A DNA stretch of 64,000 nt, taken from NCBI GenBank assembly GCA_963733065.1, contig CAVTBT010000007.1:186001-250000 (forward strand), read 5' to 3'. The DNA comes from CAVTBT01 sp963733065 (lineage in GTDB: Bacteria > Actinomycetota > Thermoleophilia > Gaiellales > Gaiellaceae). A program made the translations under genes and the position numbers. The notes beneath the pieces were generated by a model. That model had not been told where the DNA came from, did not search any database, and worked only from the letters and a program-made list of their open reading frames with translations. Below, piece after piece: positions 1 through 8,589 of the stretch (its first letter is position 1; each line of letters starts with the position of its first letter).

Positions 1-2
1 GG

Positions 3-2963
3 CCCGAGCGGTTGCGCCTGCTCGCGACGTACGGCGCCGCCGGGCTGCGACGGATGCTGACGGGCGTCTACGAGACGCTCCGCTCGGCGGGCCGCGAGCT
101 CGACCTCGAGCTCGCCGATCCCGACGACCTCGGGCAGCGCCTGTCGGAGCTGCGCGACGCGGCCGCGTGCCTGGTGGGCGACGCGGACGCCACCGACGCA
201 CAGCGGGCCGTCGCCGGCTCGGCGCTCGAGCTGGACGAGCGCGCGGACGCGCTCGTCGACCTTGGCCAGCTGCGGGCGCGTGGCGAGCGCGCCGCGACGT
301 ACGAGGAGGCGCGGAAGGCAGTCGAGAGCGCAGCCCTCGACCAGCTCGCCGCCCGCGACCGTGAGCTGCTCCAGGCGCTCCTCCACGGCTTCGCCGAGAC
401 GTATGCCGCCGCCAAGGACCGGGAGTCGGCGCTCGACTTCGAGGACCTGCAGCTGCGCGCGCGCGACCTGCTCCGCGACCGGCCCGATATCCGCGACCGC
501 GAGGCACTCCGCTTCCTGTCGATCATGGTCGACGAGTTCCAGGACACGAACCGCCTGCAATGCGACCTCGTCGACGCGCTGGCGGCCGGCCCTGGCGAGC
601 GTGAGCTCTTCTTCGTCGGCGACGAGTTCCAGTCGATCTACGGCTTCCGGCACGCCGACGTCGGCGTCTTCCGCGAGCGGCGGGAGGCCGCGCCGCAGCC
701 CCTGGCGCTCACGCTCAATTACCGCTCGCGGCCAGAGGTGCTCGCGGTCGTCAACCACCTCTTCGAGCCCGACTTCGGCTCGGGCTTCCAGCCGCTGGCG
801 GCCTCGCGCGAGTTCCCGGACCCCGTCTTCAGCACGCCGGTCGAGCTGCTGGTCACCGACAAGGCGTCGTACGCCGACACGGGCACGCACTGGCGCCGCG
901 CCGAGGCTCGGCACATCGCGCAGCGCGTGCGCGAGCTGGTCGACGCAGGCGCAGCGGAGCCCGGCGAGATCGTTCTGCTCTTCGCCGCCGGCACCGACGC
1001 CGAGTGGTACGAGGAGGAGTTGCGGTCGGCCGACCTCCCCACGTACCGCGCGACGGGCAAGGGGTACTTCGGGCAGCAGCAGGTCGTCGACCTCCTCGCG
1101 TACCTGCGCCTGCTGCACAACCGCTACGACGACGAGGCGCTGCTCACGGTGCTCGCCTCGCCGTTCGTCGGCGTCTCGAACGACGCGCTCGTACTGATCC
1201 GGCGGGCCGCCTCGAAACGGCCGATCTTCGCCGGTCTGGAGCGGCAGCCGCCGCCGGGGCTCGCGCCCGAGGACGAGCGGCTCGTGCGGGCGTTCCGCCA
1301 GCGGTACGACCGGCTCGCCGACGCGGCGGGTCGGCTCTCGCTCGAGCGCCTCTGCGAGCGCATCGTCGCCGAGCACGACTACGACCTCGCGGTGCTCGCC
1401 CAGTGGGACGGCCGCAGGCGCTACGCGAACCTGCGCAAGCTGGCGCGGCTGGCGCGGTCCTACGAAGAGCTGCGCGGGCCGGACGTCGAGGGCTTCGTTC
1501 GGTTCGTGCGCGAGCAGGAGGCGGTCGGCTCGACCGAGCGCGAGGCGGTCGCCGAGGAGGAGGGCGCGGGTGCCGTCCGGCTGCTCACGATCCACGCCGC
1601 GAAGGGGCTCGAGTTCAAGGTCGTCGTCGTCGCCGACGCTGGACGCGACCGCGCGCCACCCGCCCCGGACGAGATCCTCTGCCTCGCCGACGGCCGCTTC
1701 GGCTTCCGGGTCGCCGACCCGATGAGCGGTGAGCGGCGCGGTACCGGCGACTGGGAAGCGGTGCGCGAGGCGCGCCGACTCGAGGAGGAGGCCGAGCGGC
1801 TGCGCCTCTACTACGTGGCGATGACGCGTGCCCAGGAGCGGCTGATCGTGTCCGGCGCCGTCGATCCGGCGAAGGACGCCGATACGCGGACGCCCATCGG
1901 TTGGGTCGTCGGCCGCCTCGGCCTCGCGGACGAGCTTCGTTCCGGCGACGGGCCGGTCGAGGTGGAGCGCGAGGGGGCGCGCCTCCTGCTGCGCGTCGAC
2001 CGGTCGGACGGCACCGTCACCAACGGCGTGGTGGTCACGGATGGGGCGGACCGCGCGGAGCCGGGCCAGCTGGCGCTCTTCGAGCGGCTCGAGGACGTGG
2101 CGCCCCAGGCCGCCCCTCGGCTGCACGAGCTCGTCACCGTGGCCGAGCCGCCGCTCCATCGCGTGCGCCGGCTCTCCTACAGCGCACTCGCCCTCTTCGA
2201 GCGCTGCTCGTACCGCTACTACGCAGAGCGCGTGGCCGGCATGCGGCCGCGCGACGGCGAGGGCATGGCCGGCGGTGCCGAGGGCGACGCGGGGCCGGCG
2301 GCCGGGCTGCATGCCACCGAGATCGGCGACGCCGCCCACCGTCTGCTCGAGCTCGTCGACCTCGCCGCTCCGCAGGCGCCCGACGTCGGGGTCGTCCGCA
2401 CCTGGTATCCGCTCGTCACCGACGAGGAGCTCGGGCGGATCGCCGGCTTCGTCGATGCCTACTGCTCCTCGGCGCTCGCGCGCCGCGTGGCCGAGCTCCC
2501 CACCGCACGTCCCGAGGTGCCGTTCGCGTTCGAGCACGACGGCGTGCTGCTGCACGGCCGGCTCGACGTGCTGGACGTCGACGGACCGCGAGCGCTCGTG
2601 GTCGACTACAAGACGAACGTGCTCGGCGAGCTCGATCCGGCCGACGTCGTCGAGGAGGAGTACACGCTCCAGCGGCTCGTGTACGCGCTCGTCTGCTTCC
2701 GGGCCGGGGCGGAGGAGGTCGAGGTCGTGTACACGTTCCTCGAGCGGCCGGACGAGCCCGTGTCGACGACCTTCGTGCGGGGCGATGTGCCGTCGCTCGA
2801 GGCGGCGCTGACGGAGGCGATCGACCGCATCAACGCCGGCGACTTCCAGCCGAGCCCGAGCGAGTTCGCGTGCTCGGGCTGCCCGGCGCTCGACGTCGTG
2901 TGCGCCGGACCGCGTCTCCGCCGGACGCCGCCGCGCCCGCCGGCGCTCGCCGCCGCCGGCTGA
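3..2963 (+). CDS. UvrD/RecB-type helicase with C-terminal Fe-S nuclease (AddA/AdnB-like), 5' truncated
   Basis: ATP-dependent DNA helicase-nuclease of the AddAB/AdnAB type, which processes double-strand breaks for recombination. The frame is open to the left edge, so the start and the Walker A motif lie outside the window. Visible superfamily 1 motifs are Walker B DEFQDT (near 530-548), GDEFQSIYGFR (near 618), NYRS (near 719), the motif V region TIHAAKGLEF (near 1590) and VAMTRAQERL (near 1816). The C-terminal part carries a RecB-type nuclease core with GRLDVLD followed by VVDYKT (near 2560-2615). One Cys in FERCSYRYY (near 2205) and a terminal C-x2-C-x6-C could ligate a 4Fe-4S cluster, as in AddB, AdnA/B and Cas4 nucleases. 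The partner subunit is probably upstream. The family is certain; whether the AddA or Adn name fits cannot be decided here. Confidence 0.88.
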   Translation, partial: PERLRLLATYGAAGLRRMLTGVYETLRSAGRELDLELADPDDLGQRLSELRDAAACLVGDADATDAQRAVAGSALELDERADALVDLGQLRARGERAATYEEARKAVESAALDQLAARDRELLQALLHGFAETYAAAKDRESALDFEDLQLRARDLLRDRPDIRDREALRFLSIMVDEFQDTNRLQCDLVDALAAGPGERELFFVGDEFQSIYGFRHADVGVFRERREAAPQPLALTLNYRSRPEVLAVVNHLFEPDFGSGFQPLAASREFPDPVFSTPVELLVTDKASYADTGTHWRRAEARHIAQRVRELVDAGAAEPGEIVLLFAAGTDAEWYEEELRSADLPTYRATGKGYFGQQQVVDLLAYLRLLHNRYDDEALLTVLASPFVGVSNDALVLIRRAASKRPIFAGLERQPPPGLAPEDERLVRAFRQRYDRLADAAGRLSLERLCERIVAEHDYDLAVLAQWDGRRRYANLRKLARLARSYEELRGPDVEGFVRFVREQEAVGSTEREAVAEEEGAGAVRLLTIHAAKGLEFKVVVVADAGRDRAPPAPDEILCLADGRFGFRVADPMSGERRGTGDWEAVREARRLEEEAERLRLYYVAMTRAQERLIVSGAVDPAKDADTRTPIGWVVGRLGLADELRSGDGPVEVEREGARLLLRVDRSDGTVTNGVVVTDGADRAEPGQLALFERLEDVAPQAAPRLHELVTVAEPPLHRVRRLSYSALALFERCSYRYYAERVAGMRPRDGEGMAGGAEGDAGPAAGLHATEIGDAAHRLLELVDLAAPQAPDVGVVRTWYPLVTDEELGRIAGFVDAYCSSALARRVAELPTARPEVPFAFEHDGVLLHGRLDVLDVDGPRALVVDYKTNVLGELDPADVVEEEYTLQRLVYALVCFRAGAEEVEVVYTFLERPDEPVSTTFVRGDVPSLEAALTEAIDRINAGDFQPSPSEFACSGCPALDVVCAGPRLRRTPPRPPALAAAG

Positions 2964-3041
2964 CTCCGGCCGAGCGCGTGAAGTCGGCACACAATCGGCA
3001 CGATCCGGTGCGCTCCGCACAGCTACCGTTTCACGCCCCGT

Positions 3042-3067
3042 GGGTGGGTGGGGGGTGGTGAGGTGGG
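3042..3067 (+). other. G-rich tract (possible quadruplex)
   Basis: The gap between the helicase stop and the phosphoesterase gene contains runs of three, three and six G separated by single T, followed by a further GGG. This could fold as a G-quadruplex, although the last loop is long (9 bases). Nothing else is evident in this 187-base gap apart from the promoter close to the next start. Confidence 0.3.
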
Positions 3068-3138
3068 ACGTGGCGCCTCGGCGGTCGCGCGACCGTCTGG
3101 ACGCGGTGGCGGCCGACGGCTCGGCAAAGAGGCTCCGG

Positions 3139-3144
3139 TAGCGT
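3139..3144 (+). promoter_or_regulatory. -10 element TAGCGT, leaderless-type
   Basis: TAGCGT ends six bases before the ATG at 3151 and no Shine-Dalgarno sequence is present. With normal -10 to +1 spacing, transcription would start at the start codon. Confidence 0.45.
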
Positions 3145-3150
3145 CTCGCC

Positions 3151-3876
3151 ATGCCCGTTGCGGCGCTCTACGACGTCCACGGCAACCTGCCGGCGCTCGA
3201 GGCGGTGCTCGCCGAGCTCGAGCGCGTCGGCGTCGACGAGATCGTGGTGGGCGGCGACGTGGTCTGGGGGCCGTTGCCCGGCGAGTGCGTCGATCGGCTG
3301 CAAGCGGTGGGCGCAAGGTTCCTGGCGGGGAACTGCGAACGCGACGTGCTCGCGGCCGATCCCGCCGACCGGACCGAGCGCGATGCGTGGTGCCGCGCGC
3401 AGCTCGACGACGCCCGGCGGTCGGCGATCGGAGCCTGGCCCGCCACGATCGAGCTGACCGTCGACGGTCTCGGCCGCGTCCTTTTCTGCCACGCAACGCC
3501 GCGCAGCGACGAGGAGCTTCTCACCGCGGCCACGCCCGAAGCCGTCGCCGAGGAGGCGCTGCAGGGCGTCCACGCAGACGTCGTCGTCTGCGGGCACACG
3601 CACCACCAGTACGACCGCCGGATCGGCGATACGCGGCTCGTCAACGCGGGCAGCGTCGGGCTCCCCTACGAAGGCCGCGCGGCAGCGTTCTGGGCACTGC
3701 TCGGGCCAGACGTCGAGCTTCGCCACACCGCCTACGACGTCCCCGCGGCGATCGAGCGCTTCGGTGCGACCGGCTTCCCGGACGTGCCCGGGTTCATGGG
3801 CTCGTCCCTGATCGAGCTGACACCGCGTGACGAGGTGATCGCGCACTGGGAGCGCGTCGCCGGGCGTGGCTCGTAG
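3151..3876 (+). CDS. calcineurin-like metallophosphoesterase (YfcE/MJ0936 type)
   Basis: A 241-residue dimetal phosphoesterase, probably cytoplasmic. The metal-ligand motifs appear in order: YDVHGN (residues 7-12; DxH), GGDVVWGP (GD), GNCERD (GN box), FCHATP (His) and CGHTHHQY (GHTH), then NAGSVGLP near the end. Length and motif order match the small bacterial YfcE/MJ0936 family, whose members hydrolyse phosphodiesters in vitro; the physiological substrate is unknown. The ATG is preceded by a TAGCGT box six bases upstream, so the message may be leaderless. Its 3' end overlaps the presumed GTG start of the endonuclease III gene by 11 bases, which suggests co-transcription. Confidence 0.88.
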   Translation: MPVAALYDVHGNLPALEAVLAELERVGVDEIVVGGDVVWGPLPGECVDRLQAVGARFLAGNCERDVLAADPADRTERDAWCRAQLDDARRSAIGAWPATIELTVDGLGRVLFCHATPRSDEELLTAATPEAVAEEALQGVHADVVVCGHTHHQYDRRIGDTRLVNAGSVGLPYEGRAAAFWALLGPDVELRHTAYDVPAAIERFGATGFPDVPGFMGSSLIELTPRDEVIAHWERVAGRGS

Positions 3877-4574
3877 CTACGTCGCCGAGGCGCGCAGGCG
3901 CGTCGGCCCGAAGCGACAGCGCATCGGCCCGATCATCGAGCGCCTCGCCACGCGAGCACGCCGACGCCGCCATCGCGCTTCGGTTCGCGAACGACCTCGA
4001 GCTGCTCGTCTCCGTGATGCTGTCCGCCCAGACGACCGACGTGAACGTCAACCGCGTGACCGAGCGGCTGTTCGTCAAGTACCGGAGGCCCGAGGACTAC
4101 CTGGCCGTGCCGCCGGAGGAGCTCGAGCGAGACATCTTCGCCACCGGCTTCTACCGGCAGAAGACGAAGTCGCTGCGCGGCACGATGCGCGTGCTGCTCG
4201 AGGAGTTCGACGGGGAGGTGCCCCGCCGGGTCGAGGAGCTCCTGCGGCTCCCGGGCGTCGCCCGCAAGACGGCGAACGTCGTGGCCGCAGAGCTCGGCGA
4301 CGCGCAGGGCATCGTGGTCGACACCCATGTGCGCCGGCTCTCGCAGCGACTCGGGCTGACCCGCAAGGAGGATCCGGTGAAGATCGAGCGCGACCTCGTG
4401 CGGCTCGTGCCTCGGGCGGACTGGGGCCGATTTCCCCACCTGCTGATCTGGCACGGCCGCCGCGTCTGCGACGCGAGGCGGCCGCGCTGCGAGGCCTGCG
4501 TCGTCCACGATCTCTGCCCGGCGTCGCGACTCACCGCGACACCGGGCAGCGACCAAGCTGCTACGCGGTCGTGA
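3866..4574 (+). CDS. nth: endonuclease III (frameshift near 3950)
   Basis: Base-excision-repair DNA glycosylase/AP lyase. The conserved body reads from about 3951: LLVSVMLSAQTTD, the helix-hairpin-helix LPGVARKTANVV with the catalytic Lys, VVDTHVRRL with the catalytic Asp, and a C-x6-C-x2-C-x5-C 4Fe-4S cluster near the C-terminus (CDARRPRC, EAC, VVHDLC). The N-terminal part (RIGPIIERLA) lies in another frame beginning at GTG 3866. Removing one base near 3950 joins them into the expected sequence IIERLA-REHADAAIALRF. I take this as a single-base insertion, most likely a sequence error. If it is real, translation would have to restart near 4014 and most of the first helix would be lost. The GTG overlaps the end of the phosphoesterase gene. 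Confidence 0.88.
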
Positions 4575-4875
4575 GCGAGGTGGCGCGGTCGCTCACGCGC
4601 AGCTCGAGTATCTCGAACGACTTGAAGGCCGGCGCGGGGAATCCGGCGGCGCGTACGGCCGCCTGGATCTCGGGCTCCTGCGCCATGGCGTGGCGACCCT
4701 CCTCGGTCTCCCAGACGTTGATCATCAGGATCCCATCGTCGGTGCGCGCGACGATGTTCGCCAGGCCGCCGTGCTTCTCGGCGAGCCGCTCGGCGACCGG
4801 TGCGATGTGCTCGCGGATCGCGGCCGCGAGCTCGTCCGGGTCTCCCTGCACCCGCATCTTCGAGACGACGGGCAT
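4561..4875 (-). CDS. small ABM-like alpha/beta-barrel domain protein
   Basis: A 104-residue protein of unknown role. The sequence resembles dimeric ferredoxin-like alpha/beta-barrel (antibiotic-biosynthesis-monooxygenase-like) proteins: a beta-strand start MPVVSKMRVQ, an amphipathic helix rich in Glu/Ala, and a central strand ILMINVWETEEG, a WE-containing motif common in these folds. The start was chosen at 4875 because AGGAGGTGT stands six bases upstream, so a longer in-frame extension to 4926 is unlikely. It converges on nth, overlapping its 3' end by 14 bases, and is divergent from the cupin gene. No catalytic residues can be assigned; the family assignment is by overall pattern only. Confidence 0.6.
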   Translation of the reverse strand: MPVVSKMRVQGDPDELAAAIREHIAPVAERLAEKHGGLANIVARTDDGILMINVWETEEGRHAMAQEPEIQAAVRAAGFPAPAFKSFEILELRVSDRATSLTTA

Positions 4876-4947
4876 GGAACACCTCCTGTGGTCGTGAACC
4901 CCGGTCGAGCGTACTCCTCGGCCCACGGGGATGCGAAACTACCGTCG

Positions 4948-5310
4948 ATGGCGACCGGACCGGCGAAGGCGATCGTGGTGCGGCCGGGGGAGGGGCATCG
5001 CGTCCGCGGCGTCGAGTTCCTGGCTACCAGCGACGACACGCCCCGCTTCAACATGGCGCTCATCACGATCTCGCCCCGGCGGGACGGGCCGCCGCCGCAC
5101 ACGCACGCTGCCGAGGACGACTCGTTCTTCGTCCTGGAAGGCGAGCTGACGTTCACGGCCGACGGCGAGGAGCTCGTCGCCGGTCCGGGGACGTTCGTGC
5201 TCGTGCCCCCAGGCGTCGAGCACACGTTCTCGAACCGCGGTGACGACGTGGCGCGATTCGTCAACGTCCACGCCCCTGCGGGCTTCGATCGCCGGCTCGC
5301 CGAGGACTAA
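4948..5310 (+). CDS. cupin-domain protein
   Basis: A single-domain cupin of 120 residues. The two cupin motifs are visible: PPPHTHAAEDDSFFVLEGELTF (motif 1, with the His-x-His and Glu metal ligands) and PPGVEHTFSN (motif 2, with the last His). Such small cupins bind a divalent metal and act as isomerases, dioxygenases or sugar-binding modules, so the substrate cannot be predicted. ATG 4948 is used because the longer in-frame open stretch runs back into the neighbouring minus-strand gene. It is divergently transcribed from the ABM-like protein, with a 72-base gap between the starts. Confidence 0.75.
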   Translation: MATGPAKAIVVRPGEGHRVRGVEFLATSDDTPRFNMALITISPRRDGPPPHTHAAEDDSFFVLEGELTFTADGEELVAGPGTFVLVPPGVEHTFSNRGDDVARFVNVHAPAGFDRRLAED

Positions 5311-5332
5311 CGCCGCGCGGGCAGCGCCCTGA

Positions 5333-5779
5333 TCAGCCCGGTGCGAGCGCCACGAGCAAGCCGCCGTCATCGTCGTAGCCGGGGAAGAAGTCGGCGACCA
5401 CCGTCTTCTCCCGCCCGGCCCGCGACCGGAGCGTCAGGCGCTCGCCGAGCCGCCGGACGCCCCACTCGAGTGTGATGCTGGCCGGGTTGCGGTCAGCCGT
5501 GAAGCCGCCGAGCCCGAACGCCTCCACGAGGTCCTTGCCCATGAGCTCGGGCTCGCTGTAACCGGTGAGCTCGAAGACGCCCCGCCCGGCGGCGAGGATC
5601 CGCCCGGCGCGGTCGCATGCCACGAGACCGGCTGCGGGAGCCGGGTAATAGTCGTCCATCAGCTCGAACAGGAAGCCGAAGCCGCAGCGCTGGCACGCGA
5701 CCGGTTGGTGCGATAGGCCCGACCGTCCGTCGGCGTCGATCGAGCGGTTCTTGCAGTTCGGGCAGATGAAGAACGGCAC
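5333..5779 (-). CDS. zinc-ribbon plus PAS domain protein
   Basis: 148 residues. The N-terminus holds two Cys pairs (CPNC near residue 6 and CQRC near residue 28), typical of a zinc ribbon. A PAS-like segment follows: GLVACDRAGRILAAGRGVFELTGYSEPELMGKDL, then a second half ending in a strand (GGLLVALAPG). There is no output domain, so it probably acts as a small sensor or protein-interaction module. GTG 5779 is used as the start; a TACCCT box lies exactly six bases upstream and there is no Shine-Dalgarno sequence, consistent with a leaderless message. It is followed closely by trxB in the same orientation upstream. Its function is otherwise unknown. Confidence 0.6.
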   Translation of the reverse strand: MPFFICPNCKNRSIDADGRSGLSHQPVACQRCGFGFLFELMDDYYPAPAAGLVACDRAGRILAAGRGVFELTGYSEPELMGKDLVEAFGLGGFTADRNPASITLEWGVRRLGERLTLRSRAGREKTVVADFFPGYDDDGGLLVALAPG

Positions 5780-5785
5780 GCGAGC

Positions 5786-5791
5786 AGGGTA
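5786..5791 (-). promoter_or_regulatory. -10 element TACCCT, leaderless-type
   Basis: On the minus strand TACCCT is followed by six bases and the GTG start at 5779. It lies in the short gap downstream of trxB. Confidence 0.4.
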
Positions 5792-5835
5792 CCGCCGCGA
5801 AAGCCCCTGACCGCGCGCGCCGCGGCCGCTCAAGG

Positions 5836-6825
5836 CTAGGTCTTGACGGCCTCCGCTTCGGGCCTCGGCGCCGTCAGCGCGGTCGCCACGTGCCCTTCCT
5901 GCTCGGCGAGGAAGCGTTCGGCGTCGAGCGCCGCCGCGCAGCCCGAACCTGCCGCGGTGATCGCCTGCCGGTAGACATGATCCTGGACGTCGCCGGCCGC
6001 GAACACGCCCGGCACGTTCGTCTCCGTGGTCTTGCCGCGCGTCACGAGGTACCCCGCGTCGTCGTGCTCGAGCTGGTCGAGGAACAGGCCGGTCGTCGGG
6101 TCGTGGCCGATCGCGACGAAGAGGCCGTCGGTCGGGTGCTCCAGCGTCTCGCCGGTCTCCATGTGTCGGAGCCGCAGCCCCGTGAGCTTCCCGCTCTCGA
6201 CACCCAGCGCCTCCTCGACCACATACGGGGTCAGGAAGGAGACCTTCTCGTGGTCGCGGGCGCGGTCGAGCATGATCTGCGACGCCCGGAACTCGTCCCG
6301 GCGGTGCACGATGGTCACGGTCGAGGCGAAGCGCGTCAGGAAGAGCGCCTCCTCCATCGCCGAGTCGCCGCCGCCGACGACGACGACGTGGCGGTCGCGG
6401 TAGAAGGCGCCGTCGCACGTGGCGCAGTAGGTGACACCGCGGCCGTGGAGCGCGCGCTCGGACTCGAGCCCGAGCTGCCGCGCCGTCGCGCCCGTGGCCA
6501 CGATCACGCTGCGCGCGCGATGCTCGTCGTCGCCGACGTAGACGCGGAGGGGCTGCTCGGAGAAGTCGACGCGGGTGACGTCGTCGGTCAGGAAGTCGGC
6601 TCCGAAGCGCTCGGCCTGTGCGCGGAAGTCCTTCATCATCTCGGGGCCGAGGACGCCGTCCGGGTACCCGGGGTAGTTCTCGACGTCGCTCGTGATCATC
6701 AGCTGGCCGCCCCAGTTGAAGCCCTCGATCACCAGCGGGCGCAGGTTCGCGCGCGCGCTGTAGAGCGCCGCCGTGTAGCCGGCGGGGCCGCCGCCGATGA
6801 TGATCACGTCGCGTACGTCCGTCAC
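5836..6825 (-). CDS. trxB: thioredoxin reductase
   Basis: NADPH-dependent FAD disulfide reductase that reduces thioredoxin. Features in order: the FAD-binding DVIIIGGGPAGYTAALYSARA at the N-terminus, the redox-active CATC in VTYCATCDGAFY near residue 135, an NADPH-binding VVVVGGGDSAMEEALF segment, and the C-terminal FAD motif VPGVFAAGDVQDHVYRQ. The length (about 329 residues) is typical of the low-molecular-weight bacterial enzyme. GTG 6825 is chosen because GGAGG stands about five bases upstream; an in-frame start 14 codons earlier lacks such a site. No thioredoxin gene is adjacent. Confidence 0.96.
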   Translation of the reverse strand: MTDVRDVIIIGGGPAGYTAALYSARANLRPLVIEGFNWGGQLMITSDVENYPGYPDGVLGPEMMKDFRAQAERFGADFLTDDVTRVDFSEQPLRVYVGDDEHRARSVIVATGATARQLGLESERALHGRGVTYCATCDGAFYRDRHVVVVGGGDSAMEEALFLTRFASTVTIVHRRDEFRASQIMLDRARDHEKVSFLTPYVVEEALGVESGKLTGLRLRHMETGETLEHPTDGLFVAIGHDPTTGLFLDQLEHDDAGYLVTRGKTTETNVPGVFAAGDVQDHVYRQAITAAGSGCAAALDAERFLAEQEGHVATALTAPRPEAEAVKT

Positions 6826-6892
6826 TGAGCCTCCGAAGTCGTTCTGGTTCCGGGTCACCTTAGACAACGAATCGGCGCCCCAGGCTGTTCCG

Positions 6893-7411
6893 TCACGCGA
6901 CCGGCGCTCCGCACAGCCAGAGCCGTCCGTCGCGCGTCTCGGCCTGTGGCCACGGCTCGTGCGGCAGGGCCGTTCCAGGCCCGATCAGGTGCACGACGCC
7001 GACGCCGCGAGCGTGCAGCAGGTCTGCGATCAGGTGGCGATGGCAGCGCCCCGGCTGCGTCTCCGCGCACAGGAAGCACGGCGCGGGCTGCTCGAGCTCC
7101 AGGGCCAGTGCGGCCTGCCAGGCGGACGTCGTCATCCGCGCGGCATACGAGCGGAACGCCGCCGTGCGGATGCAGGCGAAGCGCTCCTCGCCCGGCTCGC
7201 CGGAACGCCGGCCGCCGAGCTCGGGCGCGTGACGGTACGCGATGCCGGCGGCCGCGACCGCGGCGGCGAGCGTCTCCCGTGCGAACTGTGGATTGCGACG
7301 TGAGCCGGGATACCGCCGGACGTCCACGAGGGTACGCACACCGGCCTCTCGGAGCACGGCGACGAGCTCCTCGAGCGGGCGTATGCCGTGGCCGATCGTG
7401 TAGACCTCCAC
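6893..7411 (-). CDS. DUF488 family protein
   Basis: A 172-residue member of the DUF488 family (small cytosolic proteins of unknown function, common in bacteria). Recognisable elements are the N-terminal VYTIGHG strand, LVDVRRYPGSRRNPQF, and the conserved CHRHLIADLL segment near residue 130 preceded by CFLCAETQPGR. The GTG at 7411 begins at the point where family members normally start (V-E-V-Y-T-I-G-H); an earlier in-frame start at 7450 would nearly abut the divergent gene. CAAACT lies six bases upstream of the GTG and could be a -10 element. It shares its promoter region with the eRF1-like gene. Confidence 0.8.
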   Translation of the reverse strand: MEVYTIGHGIRPLEELVAVLREAGVRTLVDVRRYPGSRRNPQFARETLAAAVAAAGIAYRHAPELGGRRSGEPGEERFACIRTAAFRSYAARMTTSAWQAALALELEQPAPCFLCAETQPGRCHRHLIADLLHARGVGVVHLIGPGTALPHEPWPQAETRDGRLWLCGAPVA

Positions 7412-7452
7412 GGCGGGAGTTTGACGTCGTAGGGTGAGGAGGAGAACCACGC

Positions 7453-8586
7453 ATGACCACCACGATCTCCCTCGACGGACTGCGCGAGCTCGCGGGCTTT
7501 CGGGCCGGACGCGGGTGCGCCGTCAGTCTCTACCTCGACCTCGATCCGTCGCGCGCCCCGACCGCGGCCGACGTGGCCGCGCGCATCCGGTCGCTGCTCA
7601 GCGATGGCCAGCGCCAGGCGCCCGGCGACCTCGGCCATGAGGAACGAGCCGGACTCCGCGCTGACCTGGAGCGGCTCGGTGCCTTCTTCGAGTCCGAGTT
7701 CGATCGGGACGGCGCCGTCGGCTGCGCGGTGTTCGCGGCGGGGCTCGACGGCATCTGGCAGACCCTGCCGCTCGCCGGTCCGGTGACCGATCTGATCAGG
7801 ATCGGCGACGAGTTCCACCTGGCGCCGCTCGTGCCGTTGGTCGGCCGCGGCGAGGGGGCGCTGGTGGCCGTGGTCAACCGCGAGCGGGGCTCGCTGTACC
7901 GGTTCCGCGAGGGCCGGCTGACGGAGCTCGACGATCTGACGGTGGACGCGCCGCGCCGGCACGACCAGGGTGGCTGGTCGCAGGCGAACTACCAGCGGCA
8001 CGTGGACGAGCTCGCAGCCGAGCACTACCGCACGGTGGCCGAGGCCCTCGACCGTCGCTTTCGCCGGCTCGGTCGCCCGCGCGTCGTCGTCGTGGGCGCC
8101 GACGAGAGCCGCCGCGAGTTCCTCGACGCGCTGGGCAGCGAGGTGGCGGAGGCGGTCGTCGGCCGGGCTCAGACCGAGGCGCACGCCGGCCCGGCGCAGA
8201 TCGCACAGGCCGTCGCGCCCGTCCTCGACCGCTGGCACGCCGACCAGGAGTCCGACTTCGTCGAGCGCTGGAAGGAGGAGGCGGGGCGGGCCGCACGTGC
8301 GAGCGCAGGCTGGGCGGAGACACTCGAGGCCGCGTCGGACGGGCGGGTCGAGCTCCTCCTCTACCGCGACGGCGCGGCGCACGAGGCTGTGCGCTGCCCG
8401 CAGTGCGGGCGAGCCTTGGCAGCCGGCGAGCGTTGCCCACTCGACGGCGCCGCTCTCGAGCGTTCTGCGGACGGGCTCGACCTCGCGGTGCGCCAGACAC
8501 TCGCGCACGGCGGTGTCGTATGGGCGGTTCGCCATCGCCGCGACCTCGACCCGGTCGGCGGCATCGGCGCGATCCTGCGCTACTGA
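7453..8586 (+). CDS. bacterial archaeo-eukaryotic release-factor-like protein (VLRF1/baeRF type)
   Basis: A 377-residue protein related to the eRF1-like families found in actinobacteria, thought to act on ribosome-bound or peptidyl-tRNA substrates. The central domain has GGWSQ at residues 173-177, in the place where eukaryotic factors carry GGQ, within a basic, Gln-rich context (QANYQRHVDE). It is followed by VVVVGADESRREF, the second alpha/beta fold. Near the C-terminus a small zinc ribbon is evident (CPQCGRALAAGERCPLDG). The ATG has GAGGAGGAG upstream with good spacing. It is divergent from the DUF488 gene. The family assignment is fairly firm; the biochemical role is inferred from the family. 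Confidence 0.72.
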   Translation: MTTTISLDGLRELAGFRAGRGCAVSLYLDLDPSRAPTAADVAARIRSLLSDGQRQAPGDLGHEERAGLRADLERLGAFFESEFDRDGAVGCAVFAAGLDGIWQTLPLAGPVTDLIRIGDEFHLAPLVPLVGRGEGALVAVVNRERGSLYRFREGRLTELDDLTVDAPRRHDQGGWSQANYQRHVDELAAEHYRTVAEALDRRFRRLGRPRVVVVGADESRREFLDALGSEVAEAVVGRAQTEAHAGPAQIAQAVAPVLDRWHADQESDFVERWKEEAGRAARASAGWAETLEAASDGRVELLLYRDGAAHEAVRCPQCGRALAAGERCPLDGAALERSADGLDLAVRQTLAHGGVVWAVRHRRDLDPVGGIGAILRY

Positions 8587-8589
8587 AGC

